From positions 1 through 41,078 of the forward strand of contig JALSJJ010000229.1 of assembly GCA_026989375.1 (NCBI GenBank): 41,078 nt of DNA, in the 5' to 3' direction. Shown one piece after another: positions 33,515 through 41,078 of this stretch (the first letter of the stretch is position 1; every line of letters starts with the position of its first letter). The notes below the pieces were generated by a model. The model had not been told where the DNA came from, did not search any database, and saw only the letters and a list, made by a program, of their open reading frames with translations. The position numbers and the translations under genes were made by a program. The stretch comes from Rhodothermus sp. (GTDB lineage: Bacteria > Bacteroidota > Rhodothermia > Rhodothermales > Rhodothermaceae).

Positions 33515-33530
33515 AGGATACCCGCAAGCC

Positions 33531-33944
33531 ATGCCATTAGACTTTTCCACCGCACGCAAGCCGTTGGCCACTTTTGCCCTGGCCGGACTGGCTGATATTG
33601 TGCTGTTGCTGCTCATTTTCTTTCTGTTGACCTCCAGCTTCATTCCCCAGTTCGGTATCCGGGTCAACCTGCCCCGCGTCGAAGCCGGCGCGCCCACGCA
33701 GGCGCAATATGTGACCGTTGTCATTACCGAAGACGGCCGCTTCTACGTCGAGCAGCAACAGGTGGCCCGCGAAGACCTGCTCAGCACACTACGGGCAGTG
33801 AAAGGAGATCGGACTACCCTGGTGCTTCGTGCTGATCGTAAAGCAACCGTCGAACAATTTGCCTATGTAGCCAGCACAGCCAAAGCCCTGGGCATGACCA
33901 TTCTCATGGCCACCGAACGCCCCGACGTAAGTCCCCGCCGCTGA
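33531..33944 (+). CDS. exbD: ExbD/TolR-type motor subunit
   Basis: This 137-residue protein has one N-terminal membrane helix, LADIVLLLLIFFLLTSSFIP, whose Asp22 matches the essential protonatable Asp of ExbD/TolR. A periplasmic domain follows (about 48-130), with FYVEQQQVAREDLLSTLR and LVLRADRKATVEQFAYVAST typical of the family. It completes the ExbB-ExbD motor and ends the operon started by the TPR gene. Its stop codon lies 3 bp before the convergent comM gene. Confidence 0.95.
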   Translation: MPLDFSTARKPLATFALAGLADIVLLLLIFFLLTSSFIPQFGIRVNLPRVEAGAPTQAQYVTVVITEDGRFYVEQQQVAREDLLSTLRAVKGDRTTLVLRADRKATVEQFAYVASTAKALGMTILMATERPDVSPRR

Positions 33945-33947
33945 ACC

Positions 33948-35489
33948 TCAGCGCAAAAACCACGATTCGCGATCCAGCGAGCGGTACTGGATCGCTTCGG
34001 AGAGATGCTCGGGGCGGATTTGTTCACTGCCGGCCAGATCAGCGATGGTGCGTGCCACTTTCAGGATACGGTCGTAGGCCCGTGCGCTCAGCCCCAGGCG
34101 GTGGATCGCCATCTTCATGAGCTGCTGGCCTTCGGCGTCCAGGGGACAATAACGGCGCACCAGGCGCGCCGGCATCTGCGCATTACAGTAAACCCCCGCT
34201 ACCTCCCGAAATCGCTCCGCCTGCCGTTCCCGCGCCGCCACCACGCGCGCCCGAATGGCTGCCGAAGGTTCTCCCTCCTGCTTACGACTCAACTCCTCAA
34301 AGGGCACCGGCGTCACCTCAATATGCAGATCGATACGATCCAGCAACGGACCGCTAATTTTCGACAGGTAGCGCTGCACCTGCGGCGGCGTGCACACACA
34401 CGTGCGCCGTGGATCGTTCAGGTGCCCACACGGACAGGGATTCATGCTGGCCACCAGCATGAACCGCGCCGGATATTCGATGGAGAAACGCGCCCGACTG
34501 ATCGTAATACGGCCTGCCTCAAGCGGTTGCCGGAGCACCTCCAGCACCTGGCGCTTGAACTCCGGTAACTCGTCCAGAAACAGGACCCCGTTGTGGGCCA
34601 GTGAAATCTCGCCAGGCATAGGATGTGCCCCTCCCCCACAGAGCCCGGCATCCGAGATCGTATGATGCGGCGCCCGAAACGGCCGCCGGGCAATCAGCCC
34701 TATGCCATCCAACTGTCCCCCCACCGAATGAATCTTGGTGGTCTCCAGGGCCTCTTCAGGAGACAGCGGTGGCAAAATGGTCGGCAGCCGTTTGGCCAAC
34801 ATGGTCTTGCCGGCACCAGGTGGGCCGACCATCAGTACGTTGTGCCCACCGGCAGCCGCCACCTCCAGCGCACGCTTGACGTTCTCCTGTCCCCGCACGT
34901 CCGCAAAATCCACATCGTACGTCTGCGCTTCGGCAAACAAGGTCTTGAGGTCCCGCCGAAATGGAGGACGCGTCACAGCCCCCGTCAACAAATCTACCGC
35001 CTCCTGTAACGAAGCGACGGGATAAACCTCCAGTCCCTCCACCAGCGCCGCTTCTTCCGCATTGGCCTGAGGTACAATCACCCCACGGCGCCCCTCACGC
35101 CGAGCCTGAATGGCTATGGACAGCACGCCTCGTATCGGCCGCACCTTGCCGTCCAGGGCCAGCTCCCCAACGATCACAAATGGAGCCAGTGCTTCCGGAC
35201 TCGGACACCCTTCGCTGGCTGCCAGTAAGCCCAGCGCCATGGGCAGGTCGAATGCTGAACCTTCTTTGCGCAGATCTGCCGGCGCCAGGTTCACCGTAAT
35301 GGCCCCCCGCGGCAGCGGCAGCCCACTGTTGCGCAACGCCGCCCAGATACGATCTCGGCTCTCTCGCACCGCCCCGTCGGGCAACCCGACCACCGTGTAC
35401 CGTGGCAACCCAGACTCGATATGTGTTTCAATTTCTACGGGAATGGCCTCAATACCCAGTGTTGTGCTGCTCCAGACCCGGCTTAACAT
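33948..35489 (-). CDS. comM: ComM/YifB-family Mg-chelatase-like AAA+ ATPase
   Basis: From ATG 35489 the protein has 513 residues, the usual ComM length. It starts with [20 protein letters not shown], then a ChlI-like N-domain with [20 protein letters not shown]. The AAA+ Walker A is [19 protein letters not shown], with the Walker B region [11 protein letters not shown] and a Cys-rich stretch, [20 protein letters not shown], seen in the family. ComM is a hexameric helicase that drives branch migration during natural transformation, so its presence suggests possible DNA uptake; that is inferred. The frame extends to 35549 but the extra 20 residues do not match relatives. It is convergent with exbD and divergent from nadK. 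Confidence 0.95.
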   Translation of the reverse strand: MLSRVWSSTTLGIEAIPVEIETHIESGLPRYTVVGLPDGAVRESRDRIWAALRNSGLPLPRGAITVNLAPADLRKEGSAFDLPMALGLLAASEGCPSPEALAPFVIVGELALDGKVRPIRGVLSIAIQARREGRRGVIVPQANAEEAALVEGLEVYPVASLQEAVDLLTGAVTRPPFRRDLKTLFAEAQTYDVDFADVRGQENVKRALEVAAAGGHNVLMVGPPGAGKTMLAKRLPTILPPLSPEEALETTKIHSVGGQLDGIGLIARRPFRAPHHTISDAGLCGGGAHPMPGEISLAHNGVLFLDELPEFKRQVLEVLRQPLEAGRITISRARFSIEYPARFMLVASMNPCPCGHLNDPRRTCVCTPPQVQRYLSKISGPLLDRIDLHIEVTPVPFEELSRKQEGEPSAAIRARVVAARERQAERFREVAGVYCNAQMPARLVRRYCPLDAEGQQLMKMAIHRLGLSARAYDRILKVARTIADLAGSEQIRPEHLSEAIQYRSLDRESWFLR

Positions 35490-35566
35490 GGCCGCGTACA
35501 CTCGGTTTTTGGTCTTTTTTGGTAAGACACCACGAGCTGTTGGCTGCAACGCTCATTTTTCTGAAT

Positions 35567-35586
35567 AAACTTTTGCCGAAAAGTTT
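35567..35586. promoter_or_regulatory. Perfect inverted repeat in the comM-nadK divergent region
   Basis: AAACTTTT (35567-35574) and AAAAGTTT (35579-35586) form a perfect 8-bp inverted repeat around GCCG. It lies 71 bp upstream of the nadK start and 78 bp from the comM start. No T-run follows on either strand, so an operator or a hairpin is likelier than a terminator. Confidence 0.5.
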
Positions 35587-35656
35587 GTCGAAATTGCGGC
35601 GATTTGTTGGCTTACCTGTACTTTTTCAGAGGCAGCAGGAGAACCCTGACATCGCA

Positions 35657-36529
35657 ATGATTTACGGCATCACGGGCAACACCCAGAAGGAACAGCTCTG
35701 GCAACCGGTCGCTGCCTTACTTCGGTGGCTGGAAACGCAAGGCCTCGAAGCCCGTCTGCATCCCGCGGTGGCCAGTGGTCTGGTCGCACGCGGTCTGCTA
35801 TCTGAAACGGAAGCAGCTTCCCTGAAGGCCCAGGACCTGGCCGCTGAAGTAGATATTCTGCTCTCCTTTGGTGGGGACGGCACATTGCTACAGAGTGCTC
35901 ACCTGGCGGGCCGCCGAGGCACTCCCGTCCTGGGTATCAATATTGGCCGCATGGGCTTCCTGGCCGATGTGGAAGTAGAGCAGGTACGTGAGGCCATCCG
36001 GATGATCGAAGCGGGCAACTATCACCTGGAGGCGCGTATGGTGCTCGAAGCTGAGCTGGAAGATGGCCCTCTGGCGGAGCTTCCCTGGGCCCTGAACGAG
36101 TTCGTGATTGATCGCAGTGGTCTGGCCGGACTGATTACTATTGATGTCACCGTTGACGGTGTCGTCCTGAACCGCTACTGGGCCGATGGGCTCATCTTCT
36201 CTACCCCCACCGGCTCCACCGCCTATTCGCTGTCGGCCGGTGGCCCTATCGTTTCTCCAGCCTGCGAAGTGGTGATCTTAACCCCCATCGCCCCACATAC
36301 CCTGACGTTGCGTCCCATCGTGCTTCCTGCGTCTGTAGAAATCGAAGTCCGCGTGTATACGGGCGGACAACCCTATGTGCTGGCCGCCGACGGTCGCAGC
36401 CAGCTCATCCACCGTGAAGGCCAGCGCATCACCATTCGAAAAGCAGCCCATACCGTCAATCTCGTCAAACTACCCGGCCAGCATTACTTCCAGACACTGC
36501 GCACCAAGCTGATGTGGGGCGCTCGTTAG
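35657..36529 (+). CDS. nadK: NAD kinase
   Basis: NadK phosphorylates NAD to NADP using ATP or polyphosphate. The 290-residue product has the diagnostic FGGDGTLLQSAHLAG (GGDGT motif) and the second conserved region GLIFSTPTGSTAYSLSAGGP. VLTPI-like residues and VLAADGRSQLIHR lie nearer the C-terminus. The ATG at 35657 starts MIYGITGN, as in relatives; an open frame further upstream overlaps comM and does not resemble NadK. An AGGAG sits about 17 nt upstream, somewhat too far for a clear ribosome site. Its stop overlaps the convergent LacI-type gene by 4 bp. Confidence 0.95.
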   Translation: MIYGITGNTQKEQLWQPVAALLRWLETQGLEARLHPAVASGLVARGLLSETEAASLKAQDLAAEVDILLSFGGDGTLLQSAHLAGRRGTPVLGINIGRMGFLADVEVEQVREAIRMIEAGNYHLEARMVLEAELEDGPLAELPWALNEFVIDRSGLAGLITIDVTVDGVVLNRYWADGLIFSTPTGSTAYSLSAGGPIVSPACEVVILTPIAPHTLTLRPIVLPASVEIEVRVYTGGQPYVLAADGRSQLIHREGQRITIRKAAHTVNLVKLPGQHYFQTLRTKLMWGAR

Positions 36530-37584
36530 CCAGCCGTGGGACGTTCGGTTGCCATGCGCACGGCAAACCGGCGCAGGTAATCCTCTGGCGTGATTAGCTC
36601 GGTCTTAAGCACCACCTGCCGGGGCTCCAGCTTGTCTTCACTTTCAATAGCTTCAATAAGTAACTCGACCGCCCGTCGCCCGATCTCTCGCGCTGGCTGG
36701 CGGATGCAGATATGGGGATAGACGTAAAATTCGCTCAATCCGCCTTCGCTGAAAGAAATCAATTGAATACGGTCCACCAAAGCCGGGTCACTTTCCCACA
36801 TGGCTGCCCGGATGCCCAGCGCTACCGGAAACGTAACGGCAAATATCACTTCAGGCAGTTCCTTTCGCTGCAATAGGCGCTTGAACGCATAATAGCCATG
36901 CCATTCATCAAACCCTCCTTCGACGACCCATTCAGGCCGAACCGGAATGCCGGCCTCACGCAATGCCGCCTCATAGCCAGCACGACGCTCGCGACCAATC
37001 AGTACCGTCGAGGGCCCTGCCACGTGGGCAATCCTTCGATATCCTTTACGGATCATATATGCAATGGCCTGATAAGCGCCTTCCCGGTCATCCACAACCA
37101 CACGACTGAACCCCATCCCTTCGATAGCACGGTCGAAAAACACAAGCGGCACCCCCATCTGTTGCACCCGTTCATACACTTCATGCTGAAATACTTGCTG
37201 CGAGACCGACACCAGCAGCCCGTCAACCCGCATAGCCAGCAGCCGTTCAATATGCTGGCGCTCCCAATCGGCCCGTTCCTGGGAGACAGCCAGCACAATG
37301 CGATATCCTCGCTGCATGGCGGTCTCCTGAATGGCCTCAACCGCCGTCGCCATCAACGCATACGTAAGCTTTGGCACGACGACACCCAGCATGTAGGAGC
37401 GCTGCGACGAAAGGGAGCGAGCCAGCAGGTTGGGCATATACCCCATCTCAGCGGCCGTCTTCTTGACCAGCTCACGCGTTTCTCTGGAAATGTCTGGATG
37501 ATCGCGCAGCGCTTTGGAAACGCTGACCTTGCTCAGGTTCAACCGTTCGGCAATATCGGCCAACCGGACCCGTTTTTTTGACAT
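36526..37584 (-). CDS. LacI/GalR-family transcriptional regulator
   Basis: This 352-residue repressor has an N-terminal LacI helix-turn-helix, VRLADIAERLNLSKVSVSKA, and a hinge helix in MPNLLARSLSSQRSYMLGVV. A periplasmic-binding-protein-like effector domain follows (about 65-340), with VDGLLVSVSQQV, VFFDRAIEG and ISFSEGGLSEFYVYPHICI. The effector is probably a sugar, but no sugar gene is near and the gene is convergent with nadK, so its targets lie elsewhere. A TATAAT-like -10 (37614-37619) is upstream with a poor -35. Confidence 0.93.
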   Translation of the reverse strand: MSKKRVRLADIAERLNLSKVSVSKALRDHPDISRETRELVKKTAAEMGYMPNLLARSLSSQRSYMLGVVVPKLTYALMATAVEAIQETAMQRGYRIVLAVSQERADWERQHIERLLAMRVDGLLVSVSQQVFQHEVYERVQQMGVPLVFFDRAIEGMGFSRVVVDDREGAYQAIAYMIRKGYRRIAHVAGPSTVLIGRERRAGYEAALREAGIPVRPEWVVEGGFDEWHGYYAFKRLLQRKELPEVIFAVTFPVALGIRAAMWESDPALVDRIQLISFSEGGLSEFYVYPHICIRQPAREIGRRAVELLIEAIESEDKLEPRQVVLKTELITPEDYLRRFAVRMATERPTAG

Positions 37585-37786
37585 AGACAGGCATGCCGTT
37601 GGTTTTGCTTTTCATTATATGGAATTTATTACTACCGTTGCGATAGACGCCAATGGAATCAGTCGCCTGACTGTATAGGCCGGCATGCCACCGTACCACC
37701 TGATTGACATGAGGCACCCGCCTGCCCTACATGACCAGGCGGCTGCTTTCAAACCTTCGTGAAACCCACAGACCAACGCGTCGTTT

Positions 37787-37819
37787 GTTGCCTCTGGCAA
37801 CGTAATCGGTGTATATTTG
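37787..37819 (+). promoter_or_regulatory. Bacteroidota-type promoter of tRNA-Phe
   Basis: TATATTTG (37812-37819) is a perfect TAnnTTTG -7 element. GTTG (37787-37790) stands 21 bp upstream in place of the -33 TTTG, with TTTG itself at 37784-37787. The expected start is 5-7 nt beyond, just before the tRNA at 37831. This is the clearest lineage-type promoter in the window. Confidence 0.7.
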
Positions 37820-37830
37820 AGCTCGCTGCT

Positions 37831-37903
37831 GGTCAGGTAGCTCAGTTGGTAGAGCACGGGACTGAAAATCCCGGTGTCGGCGGTTCGATTCCGCCCCTGA
37901 CCA
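37831..37903 (+). tRNA. tRNA-Phe (anticodon GAA)
   Basis: The 73-nt sequence folds as a complete cloverleaf: acceptor GGTCAGG/CCTGACC, D arm GCTC/GAGC, anticodon stem CGGGA/TCCCG with loop CTGAAAA (anticodon GAA), a 5-nt variable loop, and T arm GGCGG/CCGCC with TTCGATT. Discriminator A is at 37903 and CCA is not encoded. The gene is monocistronic, with its own promoter and terminator. Confidence 0.98.
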
Positions 37904-37936
37904 CTTCGGAAATGCCTGGCGGAACCTTTACGAAAA

Positions 37937-37967
37937 GCCCTGACAGAAGGCCTGTCGGGGCTTTTTT
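37937..37967 (+). terminator. Rho-independent terminator of tRNA-Phe
   Basis: A 10-bp stem with one G-T pair (GCCCTGACAG 37937-37946, CTGTCGGGGC 37952-37961) and a 5-nt loop is followed by six T. It lies 33 bp after the tRNA. Confidence 0.92.
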
Positions 37968-38257
37968 GCTGGATGAGCCATAACGTTCAGTTCTTCCGAG
38001 TAATCTTTTTCCCCTCCCTAAGCCTACGCGCCTGAAACCTTGCGCCCCAATATCCGCACAGAGACCCTTCGCCGCTTCAGTTCGCACTAGCCCGCGTTCT
38101 CACAACCTGCCTGACGCTCTCGCTGGTCCTTCTGTGGGCTTCTTGATTTCCTGGAAACAGAACCCCACCCTGCAGCCTGTTTTCTCTCAGTGAGATGCTA
38201 CTGCCCGGGCGCTTCTCGCCTGTCAGGGTATGTCTCTGTTCCCGACCGCTCCCATGC
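37968..38257. other. Gene-free stretch between tRNA-Phe and the glycosylase
   Basis: About 290 bp without a supportable gene on either strand. Short open frames here have no recognisable protein signal, and no RNA gene or repeat was seen. Confidence 0.6.
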
Positions 38258-38893
38258 TTATCGCTGCCGGGGAGCCGGCGACACGTAAGGATTACCGCGC
38301 ACAAAAAAGCGCCAGTGGCGATCAGTACCACGCGACAATCCGATACGAGGCGAGGTGGCCACCTCGGCCTCCGAGACCGGATTGCCGGCCGCAAAGTAGA
38401 GTGGCGGTCCAGTCAACGGCCGACGATGGTAGCTTCCATCGATGCCAAAGGCCATGGTAAGCCGCCCCGGTCCACCGGTCAGCTCATAGGGCTTGCGAGC
38501 GCTGGGGCGTCGCGCCTGTATAAAGTGAAGTCCCGCTATCGGCTCCACCGCACGGATTAGCACCGCTCCCCCCACGCCTTCCGGCTCAGTTACCACGTTG
38601 AGCAACCAGTACATACCATAGTTCAAATACACGTAGGCTGTGCCCGGCGCTGCAAACAGGTCGTAGGCCCGTCCTTCTGGCAGCACCTTCCCGGTGCTCG
38701 GATTAACCAGCCGCCAGCCATGACACGCCGGATCATCCTGCCGATAGGCTTCGGTCTCTACGATCCGTCCTACCAGACATACGCCACTGGGATGCTCGTG
38801 CACCAGCCAGCGTCCCAGCAGATCCCGGGCCACTTCCAGCGTCGGCCGCGCAAAAAACGATGCTGGTAGCGGAACAATATTATTCAGTTCCAT
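38258..38893 (-). CDS. 3-methyladenine DNA glycosylase (Mpg/AAG family)
   Basis: This 211-residue base-excision repair enzyme removes alkylated purines such as 3-methyladenine. Family patterns are ARDLLGRWLVHEHPSG, the catalytic Glu in GRIVETEAYRQDDPACHG, GTAYVYLNYGMYWLLNVVTE with the base-flipping Tyr, and LTGGPGRLTMAFGIDGSYH near the C-terminus. The length is typical for the bacterial AAG family. I start at ATG 38893 (MELNNIVPLP); the open frame continues to 39094, but those 67 residues have no family resemblance. It stands alone, with no operon partner. Confidence 0.93.
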   Translation of the reverse strand: MELNNIVPLPASFFARPTLEVARDLLGRWLVHEHPSGVCLVGRIVETEAYRQDDPACHGWRLVNPSTGKVLPEGRAYDLFAAPGTAYVYLNYGMYWLLNVVTEPEGVGGAVLIRAVEPIAGLHFIQARRPSARKPYELTGGPGRLTMAFGIDGSYHRRPLTGPPLYFAAGNPVSEAEVATSPRIGLSRGTDRHWRFFVRGNPYVSPAPRQR

Positions 38894-39454
38894 CGACCAG
38901 ATAGATTTTCTTTCCTGAACCTGCCCGCATATCGCCCGGCAAAACCAATCCGTATAGCCCTGCTCGTGGGAGGCCCGGTCGACTGACCGCTGGCGCTGTT
39001 CGTCTATGCTACGCGGCTTCAAGTAGCCGGGCGCTACGCCAGGCGCACCATGAGCCGAAGAGGTACGGAAGCTGCCCCGTGCAGGGGCGTGCAATCTAAG
39101 CCAGAGCTTGCCGGTCCAGTGCTACACGCAGGTGGAAAAAAATACGGCGAAGCAGAAGCGTCTCGGAGGCGTGCGCCAGCTCTCCAGACAGGTGGTCTGG
39201 CTCGCAATCGCGGGCGGATGTCCGGATGCTGAACAACCCTACCCGCCTGCCACTGGATCGCGGGTAGCCAGCACAGGCCGCCTCGGTACAGCGGGTAGCG
39301 TTTGCTCGTTTCGAGAAGCTTGCCGGCCTGAACGCTTGCGCCCGGGCTACACTGCTGGTCCATGCCTGATCGAGCTCCAGGATGTTTCAGCAAAGCCCGC
39401 CCGTGTGCGGCATGCGCGGCGCAGCTTCCGCCGCGTCCCGGTCGCAGTCGTAGC
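38894..39454. other. Unexplained 561-bp gap without a supportable gene
   Basis: Open frames of 100-190 residues cross this stretch on both strands but read as compositional noise: Arg/Ala/Ser-rich, no family motif, and some run into the thiolase in the wrong frame. One small hairpin (CCAGAC/GTCTGG near 39184-39200) is visible. I see no tRNA, rRNA or known RNA motif, but an uncharacterised structured RNA cannot be excluded. Confidence 0.5.
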
Positions 39455-40648
39455 TCACTCGATTCGTTCCACTGCGACTGCCGTCCCACCACCTGTACCA
39501 TGGCAGATCGCAGCCAGCCCCAGCGTGCCGTCGTGCTGGCGCAGCGCGTGTACGAGCGTAACGATGATGCGAGCGCCCGAGCAGCCGATCGGATGGCCCA
39601 GCGCAATGGCGCCGCCATGTACGTTCAGCTTCTCGTAGGGCACGCCCAGCATGCGGTGAAAGAGGATGCTGTTGATCGCAAAGGCTTCGTTGTTCTCAAA
39701 AAGATCGAAATCCTCGACGCGACGCCCCAGTCGATCCAGCAAGCGGCGTACGGCCGGCACTGGTGCTTCCGGAAAGCGCCATGGCTCACCAGCCGCCCAG
39801 GCACCTCCCAACAGTCGCGCAAGAGGCTGAAGTCCGTAGCGTTCGACGGCTCTCTGGCTGGCCAGCAGTAGCGCGGCCGCCCCATCGCTAATCTGGCTAC
39901 TGTTGCCGGCTGTCAGCACGCCGTCCTTTTTGAAGGCCGGCCTCAGTGCAGCCAGCGCTTCGCGCGTCGTATCGGGCCGGATGCCTTCGTCCCGGTCGAG
40001 CGTCTTTGTCTCCCGCCGCTCGCGGTAGGTAAGCGGCACGATCTCGTCGGCAAAGTAACAGCGTTCGGTCGCCTCAGCCGCCCGCCGATGCGACATCATC
40101 GCGATTTCGTCGAGCTCCTCGCGGGTGATGCCATGTTCGGCGGCCAGGCGCTCGGTCTGCTCGCCCATCGCTTCGCCGCTCATGGGGTCGGTCAGACCGT
40201 CATAGAGCAGCAGATCGACAAGCTGCTCGGGGGCCCCCAGCAAAAACTTGTAGCCCCAGCGTGCCCGCGCCGACAGATAAAACCCGGTCTGCGACATCGA
40301 CTCAACCCCACCGGCCAGCAGCAGATCGGCCTCTCCGGCCCGGATCATGGTGGCTGCCGTCATCACGCTCATCATCCCCGACGAGCAGACCATATCGACG
40401 GCCAGCCCGTCTACTTCTCTGGGAATACCGGCCTTCAGCGCGGCCTGGCGCGGAATAAGCTGGCCGTGGCCACCGCGAAGTACGTTTCCGAAGACGTATC
40501 CGTCGAGCGCCCCACCTTCCACACCCACACGTTCCAGCGCCGCTTTCATCGCATGCGCGGCCAGATCGACCGGGCTGTAGTCCTTCAGGGCACCGCCAAA
40601 CTTGCCGATAGGCGTACGCACAGCGGCAACAATATAGACATCCTGCAT
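39455..40648 (-). CDS. Thiolase (acetyl-CoA acyltransferase)
   Basis: This 397-residue thiolase starts MQDVYIVAAVRTPIGKFGGAL. It has the acyl-accepting Cys in AVDMVCSSGMMSVMTA (about residue 89), the signature GGVESMSQTGFYLS, FENNEAFAINSI, and the catalytic His in GGAIALGHPIGCSGAR. The C-terminal Cys is in ICHGTGGGTA. Such enzymes condense two acetyl-CoA or cleave 3-ketoacyl-CoA; which direction dominates cannot be told without neighbours, and no other beta-oxidation or PHB gene is in the window. It is divergent from the DUF2231-type gene. Confidence 0.93.
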   Translation of the reverse strand: MQDVYIVAAVRTPIGKFGGALKDYSPVDLAAHAMKAALERVGVEGGALDGYVFGNVLRGGHGQLIPRQAALKAGIPREVDGLAVDMVCSSGMMSVMTAATMIRAGEADLLLAGGVESMSQTGFYLSARARWGYKFLLGAPEQLVDLLLYDGLTDPMSGEAMGEQTERLAAEHGITREELDEIAMMSHRRAAEATERCYFADEIVPLTYRERRETKTLDRDEGIRPDTTREALAALRPAFKKDGVLTAGNSSQISDGAAALLLASQRAVERYGLQPLARLLGGAWAAGEPWRFPEAPVPAVRRLLDRLGRRVEDFDLFENNEAFAINSILFHRMLGVPYEKLNVHGGAIALGHPIGCSGARIIVTLVHALRQHDGTLGLAAICHGTGGGTAVAVERIE

Positions 40649-40741
40649 GGGTCGGCTCAGGTTGATCGGAAGCGATTTCGATGAGCAAGGAAACGATCCC
40701 GCCAGAAAGCGTGTTTCGGTTCGATCAGGCCTTTATGCGAG

Positions 40742-40803
40742 CTTAACGAATTTTAAGGAAACGCACAGGATAACCGGAGGGGGCACCCCTTAAAATTTTA
40801 AGG
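40742..40803. promoter_or_regulatory. AT-rich palindrome pair between thiolase and DUF2231-type gene
   Basis: CCTTAAAATTTTAAGG is a perfect 16-bp palindrome at 40788-40803. A degraded copy lies at 40742-40758 (CTTAA, 6 bp, TTAAG), and the shared AATTTTAAGG is repeated 45 bp apart. Both copies lie between divergent starts at 40648 and 40825, so they look like a regulator's two operators. Confidence 0.5.
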
Positions 40804-40824
40804 TCAACCAATCCTGCAAACGCT

Positions 40825-41078
40825 ATGCTTCCTGATTGGGCTCCGAATCTACATCCACTGGTTGTACACTTTCCCATTGCGCTGCTATTTCTGGCCGTGG
40901 GTTTTGATCTGGTTACCTGGCTGTTGCGTCGGCCTGTAGTACTGACCCGGGTGACCGCCATACTTTACGCCCTCGGGGCACTTTCGGCGCTGGTGGCCTT
41001 CCTGAGCGGACGTGCAGCGGCCGACGGTCTGGATCTTCCTTCGTCCGTTATTCCGGCTGTCTCGGCCCATGCCGACTG
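40825..41078 (+). CDS. DUF2231-type membrane protein, 3' end outside the window
   Basis: Translation from ATG 40825 gives MLPDWAPNLHPLVVHFPIAL, then membrane helices (FLAVGFDLVTWLL and TAILYALGALSALVAFLSG) and SVIPAVSAHADW at the window end. The start NLHPLVVHFPIALL with its two His residues matches the DUF2231 family of predicted haem- or metal-binding inner-membrane proteins, often near cytochrome genes. The frame stays open for the 84 codons visible. Its function is unknown, and the gene is divergent from the thiolase gene. Confidence 0.75.
   Translation, partial: MLPDWAPNLHPLVVHFPIALLFLAVGFDLVTWLLRRPVVLTRVTAILYALGALSALVAFLSGRAAADGLDLPSSVIPAVSAHAD

Noticed and set aside
33941-33957. CGCTGA/TCAGCG hairpin at the exbD-comM junction as a bidirectional terminator
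   Set aside because: The stem is only 6 bp and no T-run follows in either direction.
35402-35656. 85-residue N-terminal extension of NAD kinase
   Set aside because: It overlaps comM on the opposite strand and is absent from the usual NadK layout, where MIYGITGN starts the protein.
37590-37689. Two copies of GGCATGCC (37590-37597, 37682-37689) flanking the LacI promoter
   Set aside because: An 8-bp GC palindrome is frequent in GC-rich DNA and does not fit a LacI operator with a central CG.
39034-39618. 194-residue minus-strand open frame crossing the empty gap and entering the thiolase
   Set aside because: It reads Arg/Ala/Ser-rich noise, enters the thiolase in the wrong frame and has no family resemblance.
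1-41078. CRISPR arrays, insertion sequences, prophage or integrase genes
   Set aside because: No regularly spaced repeats, transposase motifs or phage genes were seen anywhere in the window.

Overview
The window is GC-rich chromosomal DNA from a bacterium of the Rhodothermota/Bacteroidota side of the tree, most likely a Rhodothermus relative. This placement is inferred from three things: a TAnnTTTG-type promoter in front of a tRNA-Phe gene, an HU-like/SPOR envelope protein of a kind common in Bacteroidota, and the general character of the proteins. No insertion sequence, prophage, CRISPR array or plasmid gene was seen. It reads as ordinary core chromosome with several unusual regulatory proteins.

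Layout. (1) 116-2115 (+): a SAM hydrolase-type enzyme, translationally coupled to a protein joining an ECF sigma-like half to a membrane-anchored anti-sigma-like half. (2) 2123-5261 (-): an orphan sensor kinase, a stand-alone CBM48 protein with a clear terminator, and a beta-lactamase-fold protein that has lost all three catalytic motifs. (3) 5292-10757 (-): an acetate uptake and activation block of acs, an outer-membrane barrel, a DUF4212 small subunit and an SSS symporter, closed by a strong terminator. (4) 10917-15582 (-): its probable control operon, containing an ArsR-type regulator, a small membrane protein, a CrbS-like SSS-STAC-histidine kinase, a receiver-only response regulator and a PAS protein with a degenerate kinase core. 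A membrane-anchored PAS/degenerate-kinase/DEDDh exonuclease is transcribed divergently (15651-17501, +) across a compact promoter with an ArsR-like operator.

(5) 17483-25434: an orphan ParA; lnt, maf, a class I glutamine amidotransferase and the agmatine-to-putrescine pair aguB-aguA (+); then an HDOD protein, folB and a PfkB kinase (-). (6) 25554-26516 (-): two DUF883/ElaB-like membrane proteins with similar anchors and leaders. (7) 26718-33944 (+): an envelope operon of a giant TPR protein, an outer-membrane barrel, a mini HU-like protein, an HU-TM-SPOR protein, ExbB and ExbD. (8) 33948-41078: comM, nadK, a LacI-family regulator, tRNA-Phe, a 3-methyladenine glycosylase, a thiolase and the start of a DUF2231-type membrane protein.

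How it works together. Regions 3 and 4 form one acetate locus: acetate would cross the outer membrane through the barrel, enter by Na+ symport and be activated by Acs, while the CrbS-like kinase senses substrate or transport. The output is the puzzle. The only response regulator has no DNA-binding domain, the only DNA-binding protein is ArsR-like, and two neighbours carry degenerate kinase modules. The acs leader has several TTATTC/GAATAA inverted repeats that could be the missing target. This locus and the sigma/anti-sigma fusion are the strongest candidates for undescribed biology.
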